Assembly: GCA_024742305.1 (NCBI GenBank)
Contig: JANSYQ010000013.1
Coordinates: 37,182 to 101,181, forward strand
Direction of reading: 5' to 3'
From: a bacterium
GTDB lineage: Bacteria > Bacteroidota > Bacteroidia > Flavobacteriales_D > Crocinitomicaceae
Length of the DNA stretch: 64,000 bases
In this document: positions 27,201 to 34,457 of the stretch, one piece after another
Position numbering within the stretch: the stretch's first letter is position 1
How the letters are laid out: every line of letters starts with the position of its first letter
Program-made: the position numbers and the translations under genes
The notes under the pieces: model-generated
Databases searched by the model: none
The model's input: the letters and a program-made list of their open reading frames with translations, nothing else
Told to the model about the DNA's origin: nothing

Positions 27201-28090
27201 TTTCCAAGGGAATCTCTCTGCATCCATAATGGACCAGACAACATTCCTTCAAATAGGTTGTATGCATATTTATCGAATCCGAATACGCGACCTGTGTAAT
27301 CTTCTGTTTCAGGATTTTGTCCTAGTGGATCGCTTCCTGCGAAGTACAATCCTGAAGTTACCACCTCGGCACTACCGAAGTATTTTGCTGAAGGTCCACG
27401 TGTTGTTACCGAGATAATACCCCCGGTTGCATCCCCGTAGTTCGCTGGCAATCCTCCGGTAATTACTTTTACCTCTTCGATTGCAGACTTAGGAAGACTT
27501 GCGGATCCACGTACTTTAATACCATCAATAAAGAAGAACGTTCCATCAGAACGTGATCCACGTACGCTAATCGCACCAGAACCTTCATTACTGTTTACCC
27601 CTCCTACTGTTCCTGCTACACCTGCAGCTGAACGTACGGGAAGGCGCGCGATGTCTTCACGCGTAATGGTTGCCCCTGAAGCACCACCATCTTTGTCGAT
27701 TAGCGGGACCTTATAGGCAATTACCTGTACTTCGGTAATTTCCAAGACATCCGAAGGGACAGTCATTGTTAAGTCATCCAAGAACGTGATCTGATCCGAA
27801 CTCACAATCACCCCCGTCAATTTAATTGGTTGATGTCCTTCCGCAGTGGACACCTCCACATCATAAGATCCCGGATCTACCGAGTTAATTTGAAATTTCC
27901 CATCGAAATCAGTGGTAGCTCCTCCTTTTACAGATCCGTTCAGTGAGATTTTCACTTTCGCGAACGCGATCGGTTCTTCAGAGTTACCATCTGTTACTGT
28001 TCCTCGAATGGTTCCGAGACCCGACTGGGAAAACCCATAAGACATAGTAAGCAATAGACTCACTACGATTAAGTTAAGTTTTCGTAACAT
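24296..28090 (-). CDS. TonB-dependent receptor with CarboxypepD_reg-like domain
   Basis: 1264 aa. Signal peptide to about 22 (MSYGFSQ). Carboxypeptidase-regulatory-like domain about 25-110 (GTIRGTVTDGNSEEPIAFAK, TDFDGKFQINSVDPG). Plug domain about 130-235 (GATITREDIARLPVRSAAGV, SVRGSRSDGTFFFIDGIKV). Then a long 22-strand-type barrel ending in TIRLGVKFDF with a terminal Phe. Such receptors import ligands across the outer membrane using TonB/ExbBD. No SusD partner follows; instead the operon continues with a giant T9SS cargo and a PorV-like barrel. The substrate is unknown. Confidence 0.9.
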   Translation of the reverse strand: MLRKLNLIVVSLLLTMSYGFSQSGLGTIRGTVTDGNSEEPIAFAKVKISLNGSVKGGATTDFDGKFQINSVDPGSYDVEVSTAEGHQPIKLTGVIVSSDQITFLDDLTMTVPSDVLEITEVQVIAYKVPLIDKDGGASGATITREDIARLPVRSAAGVAGTVGGVNSNEGSGAISVRGSRSDGTFFFIDGIKVRGSASLPKSAIEEVKVITGGLPANYGDATGGIISVTTRGPSAKYFGSAEVVTSGLYFAGSDPLGQNPETEDYTGRVFGFDKYAYNLFEGMLSGPLWMQRDSLGNKTKPRLGFLVSANITDQLDSRPLAGGSWRIKKQAKDELLANPLRPTSTGFGTFHNSQFLRQDSFEKTPWRMNARNTSISGQGKIDVNTGPSVNLTFGGSMNYVRGNNYSYAGSLLNFGNFGYFENFDWRVFGRLTQRFNNNDPESSSKIKSAYYSLMVDFSKVRRDNYDPNHGYNLFNYGHVGRFTTTRRRSHSLNPNTNNYEHDGFRDVLVEFEPSETNSALAAITAQYYQIYDGLPEGRYENLLQIQQGSGLLNGDSPRSVYNIWSNIGAPFNGFGVFENDQFRVTGSGSANIGDHSISVGFEFERRWDRGWTNGTTTGGGGQGPVGLWQIARQLANFHITELDLNQATLVDSLGRVYINYERLNTGYAYLNNTDEYGGQVNNDNQSFFDYNLRQYLFEQGLISEGVQGTDFIDVDKYDPNIFSLDMFSPDELLNQGNSFVSYYGFDHTGQKVRGVTDIDKYFTEFDENGNYRRFVGAFQPIYMAGYIMDKFAFRDIVFNVGVRVDVFDANQPVLKDRYLFYEARTAAEARATGEPWVDIPESIGDDYVVYVNDVNNPTQINGFRTGDIWYDANGVVVEDPQTLRGPGGIAPWLLDPSLETPTADAFEDYTPQVNVMPRIAFSFPISDEASFFAHYDILTKRPTSGFRFDPFEYQFINDRSATIANSALRPERTIDYEVGFQQVLTRTSSLKISAFYREQRDNVQLQNIFEAYPATYSTFSNRDFGTVKGLTVAYDLRRTGNVRMTANYTLQFADGTGSDATSAAGLIQAGLPNLRAIFPYSFDRRHAFNVTFDYRYGTGRDYNGPLVGDFEVFGNTGLNIVSNIYSGSPYSAQGTITNAAQFNAQNSGLDGTTNGSRLPWAYRLDLQLDRTFELEMGKEDNRKAVFLNVYFRVTNLFNQFNVLNVYRATGNWDDDGFLAAAASQTSIQNQLDEQAFRDYYLMKVQNPFNISSPRTIRLGVKFDF

Positions 28091-28318
28091 AAGTACAGTT
28101 TGTTTAGTATTAAACCAAGTTGCTCTAGTAAAGCGCGTAAATATAGAAAAAATCAGGGTTCGTTCGTTGTTTGTTAAAAAATTTAAATCCGATTTCTTCT
28201 TAACCTACTTTAACAAAAATAGAAACAAAGCACGCTTCGTTTTTTCATTTCTGATTCAAATTCAGCCAAATTATACACGTCTAATACCAAATGCACCTTT
28301 TTTCGTTCTTTTGTAGCC
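28091..28318. other. Divergent regulatory gap, no gene
   Basis: 228 bp between the TonB receptor operon (minus) and the phosphopantetheinyl transferase gene (plus). It is AT-rich with no open frame. Close to the plus-strand gene, TTCTTTTG at 28306-28313 is one mismatch from TAnnTTTG and lies 5 nt before the ATG. No clear box is seen for the receptor operon. Confidence 0.4.
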
Positions 28319-28960
28319 ATGGACGCCATTTTTAAGCGCGATAAAATTGAAATGGGCACCACTTGCATACACGTGGTCACCTACCCTGAATTTAATCCGG
28401 AGGACTATTTGCACGTGCTAACTACCAAGGAGCTAGAGAGGTATCAAAGCTTTCGTCATATAAAACGACAACGAGAATTTATTGCTACACGCGCTCTCCG
28501 ACATGAACTATACGGCTACCAGGAGATTCATTACACTACAGAAGGTGCACCTTATATAGACTTGGACACCTATATCTCCATCAGTCATTCGAAGAACATG
28601 GTGGCTATCGCTGAAAACCATTTATTCCCTATCGGATTGGACCTGGAACTTATTCGACCGAATATTCAGGAGGTGATGCACAAATTTCTTTCGATAGACG
28701 AGTTGAACAATTTCGATTGTACAGATGTTCAATTATTAACTTCCATTTGGTCGGCGAAGGAGACATTATATAAACTGGCAGGACGAAAAAAGATTCTATT
28801 TAGCGATCATTTGCATATTTCTCGCGTCAAAAATCAGTGGAAAGGTCGGATTATTAATCCCGGGCATGACCTTTTGGTGAATTTGGATATATTTGAGCGC
28901 GAAGGGATTATTTTCACATTAAATTCATCTCGAGTTGAGTACATTAAACGGGATTCTTAA
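28319..28960 (+). CDS. 4'-phosphopantetheinyl transferase superfamily protein
   Basis: 213 aa, Sfp-like two-lobed length. The Mg/CoA-binding signature is IGLDLE at 105-110 (Asp108, Glu110) with WSAKETLYK at 144-152 (Glu148, Lys152). TRALRHELYG near 57-66 and SISHSKNMVAIA near 87-98 also fit. It activates acyl or peptidyl carrier proteins by attaching phosphopantetheine from CoA. Its 3' end overlaps the GGGP synthase gene by 26 bp. No carrier protein or synthase gene is in the window, so the partner may be the general fatty-acid ACP. Confidence 0.9.
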   Translation: MDAIFKRDKIEMGTTCIHVVTYPEFNPEDYLHVLTTKELERYQSFRHIKRQREFIATRALRHELYGYQEIHYTTEGAPYIDLDTYISISHSKNMVAIAENHLFPIGLDLELIRPNIQEVMHKFLSIDELNNFDCTDVQLLTSIWSAKETLYKLAGRKKILFSDHLHISRVKNQWKGRIINPGHDLLVNLDIFEREGIIFTLNSSRVEYIKRDS

Positions 28961-29678
28961 TCAATTTTCAAAAAAGCGCGGTCAGATTGCCGTTCTCATC
29001 GACCCTGAGAAAGTTCAGGATGAGCTGTTGCTGCAAGAACTATTGAAGAAGGCACAATTCGCTGGGGTGGATTACCTTTTTGTCGGTGGAAGCACTGTTA
29101 CCCGTGAAGAATTCCAATTCTGCATTGAATGCATTAAGAAGTATTCGAATATTCCTCTAGTGATTTTTCCTGGGGCCTCGTACCAAGTATCTGAAGAAGC
29201 AGACGCTTTGTTGTATTTGAGTTTGATTTCAGGTCGGAATCCTGATTATCTGATTGGACATCATGTTGCTTCGGCGAGTGAAGTATATGCTATGAATTTG
29301 GAGGTAATTCCTACAGGATATATTCTTGTAGATGGTGGAACGAATTCATCAGTGGCTTATGTGAGTCAAACAACTCCAATTCCTGCCAATAAAACAACCA
29401 TTATAACACGAACAGCAAAAGCGGGTATTCTTCAAGGAAAGCAGCTTTTGTACTTGGACGCTGGCAGTGGCGCTAAAAATCCTGTTCCCGAAGAAATTGT
29501 TTCACAGCTTTCCGAGTTGCAGGTGCCTGTGATTATTGGTGGTGGCATCCGGTCCGTAGAAAAGATTCACGAAATGAGGGATGCTGGAGCCAATGTTATT
29601 GTGATCGGAAACAAAATCGAAGAAAACATCGACTTCCTTTTGGATATTAAGCTGTATATTGAGTCCGAGCATGGATAA
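28935..29678 (+). CDS. Geranylgeranylglyceryl phosphate synthase-like (PcrB/GGGPS) protein
   Basis: 247 aa TIM barrel. Diagnostic segments in order: VLIDPEK, YLFVGGSTVT, VIFPGASYQVSEEADALLYL, SLISGRNPDYLIGHH, LEVIPTGYILVDGG, YLDAGSGA, IIGGGIRS and VIVIGNKIEEN. These match the Bacteroidota branch of GGGP synthases, which join a polyprenyl diphosphate to glycerol-1-phosphate, the archaeal-type ether-lipid step. Start is TTG at 28935, 26 bp inside the preceding gene; there is no in-frame ATG before the conserved LIDPEK. What the product is used for in bacteria of this group is not settled. Confidence 0.9.
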   Translation: MSTLNGILNQFSKKRGQIAVLIDPEKVQDELLLQELLKKAQFAGVDYLFVGGSTVTREEFQFCIECIKKYSNIPLVIFPGASYQVSEEADALLYLSLISGRNPDYLIGHHVASASEVYAMNLEVIPTGYILVDGGTNSSVAYVSQTTPIPANKTTIITRTAKAGILQGKQLLYLDAGSGAKNPVPEEIVSQLSELQVPVIIGGGIRSVEKIHEMRDAGANVIVIGNKIEENIDFLLDIKLYIESEHG

Positions 29679-30063
29679 TCAAGAGCGATTCTTACAAATT
29701 TTAAAACGAGTTGGGGGCATTTGTTTTGCCGTTGCCTTTATAATGGTCCTTCCTATTTTTGGGCGAATCGGTTTGGAATACATCTCCATCACAACGGCGC
29801 GCTATCTTTTCATCGGTTTTGGTGCACTGGGACTCATCTTGAACTTGGTTACATTTCAAACCGGTAGATTTCAACCCTTGTATAATTTAACATACTGGGG
29901 AGGTTCCATCATTGTTTTTGCCGGATTGATCATGAACCTATTTCGTATTCAATACGCTCTATTCGTTTTGATTGCTGGACTTCTCATCGTTGGTGTATCT
30001 TTTATCCTACCAAAGCGCCATGTTGAGCGTAAAGATGGAAATCCTGATATTTTGGATGATTGA
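29671..30063 (+). CDS. Small integral-membrane protein, four TM helices
   Basis: 130 aa from ATG 29671, which overlaps the GGGPS stop; an upstream TTG at 29659 is less likely. Hydrophobic helices lie near 14-31, 43-59, 74-90 and 94-110, and the C-terminus is charged (KRHVERKDGNPDILDD). I do not recognise a family. Coupling to the GGGPS gene hints at a lipid or membrane role. The stop codon directly abuts the nadC stop on the other strand with no spacer. Confidence 0.7.
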   Translation: MDNQERFLQILKRVGGICFAVAFIMVLPIFGRIGLEYISITTARYLFIGFGALGLILNLVTFQTGRFQPLYNLTYWGGSIIVFAGLIMNLFRIQYALFVLIAGLLIVGVSFILPKRHVERKDGNPDILDD

Positions 30064-30900
30064 TTAGGAATAAACGGCTTTCAAAGACATATCCAAACTT
30101 TTCACGCTGTGCGTAAGCGCTCCAACCGATATAAAATCCACTCCAGTTTCTGCAAAACCACGAATGGTATCAATGGTAATACCTCCGGAAGCTTCTGTTT
30201 CGATAGTGCTCGGGATTAACGGGAGTACTTTTCGCAGTCGATCGGGGTTAAAATTGTCTAGCATAATGCGATCTACCTTTCCGATTGCGAGTACTTCGTT
30301 TAATTCTTCTTCATTGCGCACCTCAACTTCAATTTTTAGTTTTTTCCCTGTGCGCTCTAGGTAGGCATTTGCACTTTCGATTGCCGGCTTCACCCCACCA
30401 GCGTAATCGATATGGTTGTCCTTTAGCATGATCATATCGTACAGGGCGAATCGATGGTTCACTCCTCCTCCAATTCGAACTGCCCACTTTTCCATGTAAC
30501 GAATTCCGGGAGTCGTTTTGCGCGTATCGAGCAATTTGGCATTCGTTCCTTCAATCAAACCAACAATTTTGCGAGTTTGCGTTGCCACTCCGCTCATGCG
30601 TTGCATGAAATTGAGCACCAATCGCTCTGTGCTGAGAATAGAAATAGAAGAACCACGCACAATAAAGGCAATATCTCCAGGCTTGACGCGATCACCATCC
30701 TTTAGAAATGTTTCTACTTCAAGTTGAGAATCGTAGCGTTTGAAGATGCGTTCTGCCAGCTCAATGCCGGCTATCACACCTTCTTCTTTCACAAGCAATT
30801 TTGCCTGTCCTTGGGCGTCTTTGGGTACACAAGAAAGCGACGAGTGATCCCCGTCTCCGATATCCTCTTTCAAGGCATTATCAATAATCGCATCAATCAT
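30064..30900 (-). CDS. nadC: Nicotinate-nucleotide pyrophosphorylase (carboxylating), quinolinate phosphoribosyltransferase
   Basis: 278 aa from ATG 30900 (MIDAIIDNALKEDIGDGDHS). The frame reaches back to 30927, but ATG 30900 fits the family start and lies 4 nt after a TACTTTTG promoter box. Family segments: LNFMQRMSGVATQTRKIV, LDTRKTTPGIRYMEKWAV, GGGVNHRFALYDMIMLKDNH, IEVEVRNEEELNEVL, IETEASGGI, DFISVGALTHS. The enzyme converts quinolinate and PRPP to nicotinate mononucleotide in NAD synthesis. The DUF4783 gene lies upstream on the same strand. Confidence 0.95.
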   Translation of the reverse strand: MIDAIIDNALKEDIGDGDHSSLSCVPKDAQGQAKLLVKEEGVIAGIELAERIFKRYDSQLEVETFLKDGDRVKPGDIAFIVRGSSISILSTERLVLNFMQRMSGVATQTRKIVGLIEGTNAKLLDTRKTTPGIRYMEKWAVRIGGGVNHRFALYDMIMLKDNHIDYAGGVKPAIESANAYLERTGKKLKIEVEVRNEEELNEVLAIGKVDRIMLDNFNPDRLRKVLPLIPSTIETEASGGITIDTIRGFAETGVDFISVGALTHSVKSLDMSLKAVYS

Positions 30901-30904
30901 GTAC

Positions 30905-30912
30905 CAAAAGTA
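30905..30912 (-). promoter_or_regulatory. -7 element 4 nt before the nadC start
   Basis: On the minus strand the sequence is TACTTTTG, then gtac, then the ATG at 30900. It is an exact match to TAnnTTTG with the same 4-nt spacing to the start codon seen at 14520, 31415 and 54067. It supports ATG 30900 as the true start and a leaderless message. Confidence 0.5.
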
Positions 30913-30944
30913 CTGACTATCGTGCAATGTATGATGTAACGAGT

Positions 30945-31322
30945 TTAGTTTTCGATAGAAATACTTTCTATTTTGAAACTTCCGCTAATTTTTTTGAAAT
31001 GGACGGTAACGCGGAACTCATTCCCCTTACTGTAGTAGGTTCCGATTCCGAAAGCACCTTCACTAGAGTCGGAGCCTTTGTGAATGAAACTGAATGAACT
31101 TGGCGGGTTTTTCTCGAAGAAACTTTTTAAAACTTGCGTTGCTTGCGAGGTTGAATACACGCGTTCTTCATCAAGAATATTAATCAGACACTTGTCCTTA
31201 CACATCGACGCTAAAGACGATGCACTTCCGGACTTAAACGCCGATTGTACGGAGCTGTATGGGGCATCAGCAGGAACCGTTGGTCCGACCAATAAAAACA
31301 GGGATAATAGCAAAGCGATCAT
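30945..31322 (-). CDS. DUF4783 family exported protein
   Basis: 125 aa. A short N-terminal signal peptide (MIALLLSLFLLVGPTVPADA) precedes a compact NTF2/cystatin-like domain with VQSAFKSGSASSLASMC, LINILDEERVYSTSQATQVL and FFEKNPPSSFSFIHKG, which matches DUF4783. Bacteroidota often carry this gene next to nadC, as here. Function unknown; periplasmic location inferred from the signal peptide. Confidence 0.8.
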   Translation of the reverse strand: MIALLLSLFLLVGPTVPADAPYSSVQSAFKSGSASSLASMCKDKCLINILDEERVYSTSQATQVLKSFFEKNPPSSFSFIHKGSDSSEGAFGIGTYYSKGNEFRVTVHFKKISGSFKIESISIEN

Positions 31323-31355
31323 AATTCAATTGTGTTGTTTCCGCCCTTAAACCTA

Positions 31356-31363
31356 CAAATTTA
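31356..31363 (-). promoter_or_regulatory. -7 element for the DUF4783 gene
   Basis: Minus-strand TAAATTTG, exact match to TAnnTTTG, about 33 nt before the ATG at 31322. It stands back to back with a TAACTTCG box (31415-31422) that lies 4 nt before the rlmH ATG on the plus strand. Confidence 0.4.
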
Positions 31364-31426
31364 ATGCCTAAAATCCTGCACCTCTGAGACATTAATCACA
31401 ACTTAGGTTTTGTGTAACTTCGCTTT

Positions 31427-31900
31427 ATGAAAATCAAGGTGATTTGTATTGGAAAAACGGGAAAAGGGTTTCTTGTTGACGGTGAAAAAGAATATTTGGA
31501 TCGTTTGAAGCATTATGTGAAGGTAGAGAAGCTGGAATTACCGGATATCAAGAACGCCAGAAAACTCACTCATGAACAAGTGAAAACTGAGGAAGGTAAA
31601 GTATTACTTGGTTTAATAGACCCTGGCGATCAGGTGCTTTTATTGGATGAAAAAGGAAAACAATACAGCTCCGAGCAGTTTGCAGATTTTCTTCAAAAGC
31701 GCTTTAATCAAGGAGGTAAAAACCTAGTTTTTGTGATTGGTGGAGCTTACGGATTCTCAGAGGAACTATACCAACGTGCCCAAGGCAAAATAAGTTTTTC
31801 TGCTATGACATTTTCTCATCAAATGATACGTATGATTTTCTTTGAACAATTGTATAGGGCAATGACGATTCAGCGCGGGGAACCTTATCATCATTCTTGA
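31427..31900 (+). CDS. rlmH: 23S rRNA (pseudouridine-1915-N3)-methyltransferase RlmH
   Basis: 157 aa, the standard length. It opens MKIKVICIGKTGKGFLVDGE. The SPOUT-fold trefoil-knot motifs are present: LLLDEKGKQYSSEQFADFL, VFVIGGAYGFSEE and the conserved end SHQMIRMIFFEQLYRAMTIQ then RGEPYHHS. It methylates the pseudouridine at 1915 in helix 69 of assembled ribosomes. Single gene; TAACTTCG at 31415 lies 4 nt before the ATG. Confidence 0.96.
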   Translation: MKIKVICIGKTGKGFLVDGEKEYLDRLKHYVKVEKLELPDIKNARKLTHEQVKTEEGKVLLGLIDPGDQVLLLDEKGKQYSSEQFADFLQKRFNQGGKNLVFVIGGAYGFSEELYQRAQGKISFSAMTFSHQMIRMIFFEQLYRAMTIQRGEPYHHS

Positions 31901-32016
31901 GTGTGAGAGTGAGCTTGAGAGCGAGGGTAAAAGTAAGAGAGACGCAGAATCCTGATGTTTTTTGAAACTAATTGCGTGATTTTCGTATACAATTGAATTA
32001 GAGAAGAAAGAAGCAC

Positions 32017-33414
32017 TTGACAAGTCAATACCTCAGTTTATTTGATATTATTTCCACCATTTTTTGGGCGGGAATCCTACTGTTCTTTGCTCATTTTCAT
32101 TACATCCAAAACAAGCACAAAGAGCATTACAAGTATTATTTATTCAATGTTTATGGAAAGTTCTTCTTCGCATTGGCCTTTTCGGCGTTCTATTTATTCA
32201 TTGTAGGCGGCGGTGATACTGTAGCATATTTCGACGGAGCAAGCGTATTAAATAACCTGTTTGTACAATCGCCAACGGCGTATATGGAAGAGTTGTTCAA
32301 TCCACCGGATATGAACCACTACTGGAACGTCTACGACGCTGATACTGGCTATCCTCCGGGATGGATTTACCGCGAGTCGGAAGGATTTTTCATATCAAAA
32401 TTGATCAGTCTTTTCTCTTTCTTAACCTTCAAGAGTTATTTGGCTTCCACTTTGATCATTGCTTTTATGGCAGCTCACGCTAGCTGGAAGCTATTTACGC
32501 TTATTTTGGAGTTCAAACTTGCTAAGCCTGTGTACATTGCGCTTGCAGTATTATTCCTGCCATCCGTAAACTTTTGGTGTACGGGAATATCTAAAGATTC
32601 CTTTGTTTACATTGCTTTGTGCTACATGATTTATTACGGATTTAAGTACCTGCATTTTGGTAAAATTCGAATCACTGAGTTTATCGTATTTTTATTCTCA
32701 GCGTGGCTCATTTATCACATTCGTTCGGTTGTATTGTTTGTGGTCATCATTCCTTTTGGATTGGCCTTCGTATCAAGAGCACTGAAGCGTTGGGGACTTC
32801 AAAATTTTGCTGTAGGTGCCATTCGAACTACGTTCTTACTTGGAAGTTTTGCTTTTGTTGTATTGAGTCAAGCCTCAAAATCTGAGGAGGAGCTACTTTC
32901 CTCCAATGCGTTTTTGGAAGAGGCCGCGGTTACTCAAAATGACTTCGCGCAAAATGAATCGTATGGCGAAAGTAGGTACGACTTAGGAGAAATTCAATTC
33001 ACATTGGGAGGCCTAGTTCGCGTAGCACCTTTGGCGATTTTTACGGGCGCATTCCGACCAATGATGTGGGAAGCATTGACACCCAACCTTGTTCTGAATG
33101 GTTTAGAGAGTTTGATTCTCTTGTTTGGTTTGGCCCGTTTTCTATTCAAGCGCCCTGTTGCGAAGTACGGTTTCATTCGCAACAATGAATTTCTCTATTT
33201 CTGCCTCATTTTGGTCTTTCTTTTGAGCTTCATTACCGGGTTAACCTCTGGACTTTATGGCGTACTGGTTCGATTGCGGGCTCCGTTGCTTCCGTTTCTT
33301 TTCATCCTTCTCAACGTCGACTTTAAATCCTTCGGTTTATTGGAGAAAAAGAACAAGAAAAAGAACGGTTTATCATCTGACGGTACGCGGATTATTCCAC
33401 ATGAATCCCTTTAA
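32017..33414 (+). CDS. Polytopic membrane protein, candidate polysaccharide polymerase (Wzy-like)
   Basis: 465 aa with about ten to twelve TM helices and a large loop near 285-330 (SKSEEELLSSNAFLEEAAVTQNDFAQ region), followed by more helices and a basic end. The TTG at 32017 is the only start between an in-frame stop and the first helix. No family is firmly recognised. Position just before the sugar-nucleotide genes, the TM count and the large loop suit an O-antigen-type polymerase, but polymerases are poorly conserved and this is inference. An 86-nt gap separates it from the next gene. Confidence 0.6.
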   Translation: MTSQYLSLFDIISTIFWAGILLFFAHFHYIQNKHKEHYKYYLFNVYGKFFFALAFSAFYLFIVGGGDTVAYFDGASVLNNLFVQSPTAYMEELFNPPDMNHYWNVYDADTGYPPGWIYRESEGFFISKLISLFSFLTFKSYLASTLIIAFMAAHASWKLFTLILEFKLAKPVYIALAVLFLPSVNFWCTGISKDSFVYIALCYMIYYGFKYLHFGKIRITEFIVFLFSAWLIYHIRSVVLFVVIIPFGLAFVSRALKRWGLQNFAVGAIRTTFLLGSFAFVVLSQASKSEEELLSSNAFLEEAAVTQNDFAQNESYGESRYDLGEIQFTLGGLVRVAPLAIFTGAFRPMMWEALTPNLVLNGLESLILLFGLARFLFKRPVAKYGFIRNNEFLYFCLILVFLLSFITGLTSGLYGVLVRLRAPLLPFLFILLNVDFKSFGLLEKKNKKKNGLSSDGTRIIPHESL

Positions 33415-33480
33415 TAAAATACGTACCAGAAGCTCAAAAGCTATTCGAATTGCTTAATTTCGCTTCAAACCTAATTTACG

Positions 33481-34455
33481 ATGAGAGTACTCGTTACAGG
33501 AGCCGATGGATTTATTGGTTCGCACCTTACCGAAATGCTACTAGCGCGTGGTTATCAGGTCAGAGCTTTGGCGCAATACAACTCGTTCAATTACTGGGGT
33601 TGGATCGATGATTTATCGCATAAAAACCTTGAAATTGTATCAGGAGATGTTCGGGACCCGAATTACTGCCGCGAAATCGTGAAAGACATGGATATTGTAT
33701 TTCATTTGGCGGCATTGATTGCCATCCCTTACTCTTATGTGGCACCAGGAAGCTACGTGGACACCAATGTAAACGGTACTTTAAATATCTGTCAAGCAGC
33801 AAAGGATTTAGGCACGAAGAAAGTCATTGTGACATCGACATCTGAAGTTTACGGAACAGCTCAATACGTACCTATTGATGAAAAGCATCCAAAACAGCCA
33901 CAATCACCTTATTCTGCATCGAAAATAGGCGCTGACATGATGGCGATGAGTTATTACAATTCTTTTGATGTCCCAGTGGTGATAGCTCGACCTTTCAACA
34001 CCTACGGACCGCGTCAATCTGCTCGTGCAATAATCCCGACAATCATATCGCAAATTGCTAGCGGAAAGAAAGAAATTAAATTAGGGGATTTAACGCCAAC
34101 ACGGGACTTCAACTATGTTTCGGATACCTGTGAAGGGTTCATCGCTTTGGCGGAATCTGACGAGGTGATTGGAAAAGAAATAAACATTGCGAGCAACTCC
34201 GAGATTTCGATGGAGGCCACCTTGAGCTTAATCGCTGAAATCATGGAAAGTGATGTAAAATTCATTCAAGATGAGCAGCGCTTGCGCCCAGCAAAATCGG
34301 AGGTTTTCCGTTTATATGGTGACAATACGTTGATCAAATCGCTCACAGACTTCGATTCGAATGTTTCTTTAGAAGAAGGATTGAGAAAAACGGTGGATTG
34401 GTTCACGAAAGAGGAGAATTTAGCACGCTATAAAACGACCATTTACAACGTGTAA
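33481..34455 (+). CDS. NAD-dependent epimerase/dehydratase, LegB-like NDP-sugar 4,6-dehydratase
   Basis: 324 aa extended SDR. Rossmann motif TGADGFIGS at 6-14, the STSEVYG segment near 119-125, and YSASK at 144-148 (Tyr144, Lys148). RPFNTYGPRQSARAIIPTII is typical of the subgroup that includes LegB, a GDP- or UDP-GlcNAc 4,6-dehydratase. It makes the 4-keto-6-deoxy intermediate taken up by the aminotransferase encoded 2 bp downstream. It starts a tight run of genes reaching 45262. LegB-like assignment is by resemblance and gene order, not by experiment. Confidence 0.85.
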   Translation: MRVLVTGADGFIGSHLTEMLLARGYQVRALAQYNSFNYWGWIDDLSHKNLEIVSGDVRDPNYCREIVKDMDIVFHLAALIAIPYSYVAPGSYVDTNVNGTLNICQAAKDLGTKKVIVTSTSEVYGTAQYVPIDEKHPKQPQSPYSASKIGADMMAMSYYNSFDVPVVIARPFNTYGPRQSARAIIPTIISQIASGKKEIKLGDLTPTRDFNYVSDTCEGFIALAESDEVIGKEINIASNSEISMEATLSLIAEIMESDVKFIQDEQRLRPAKSEVFRLYGDNTLIKSLTDFDSNVSLEEGLRKTVDWFTKEENLARYKTTIYNV

Positions 34456-34457
34456 TT

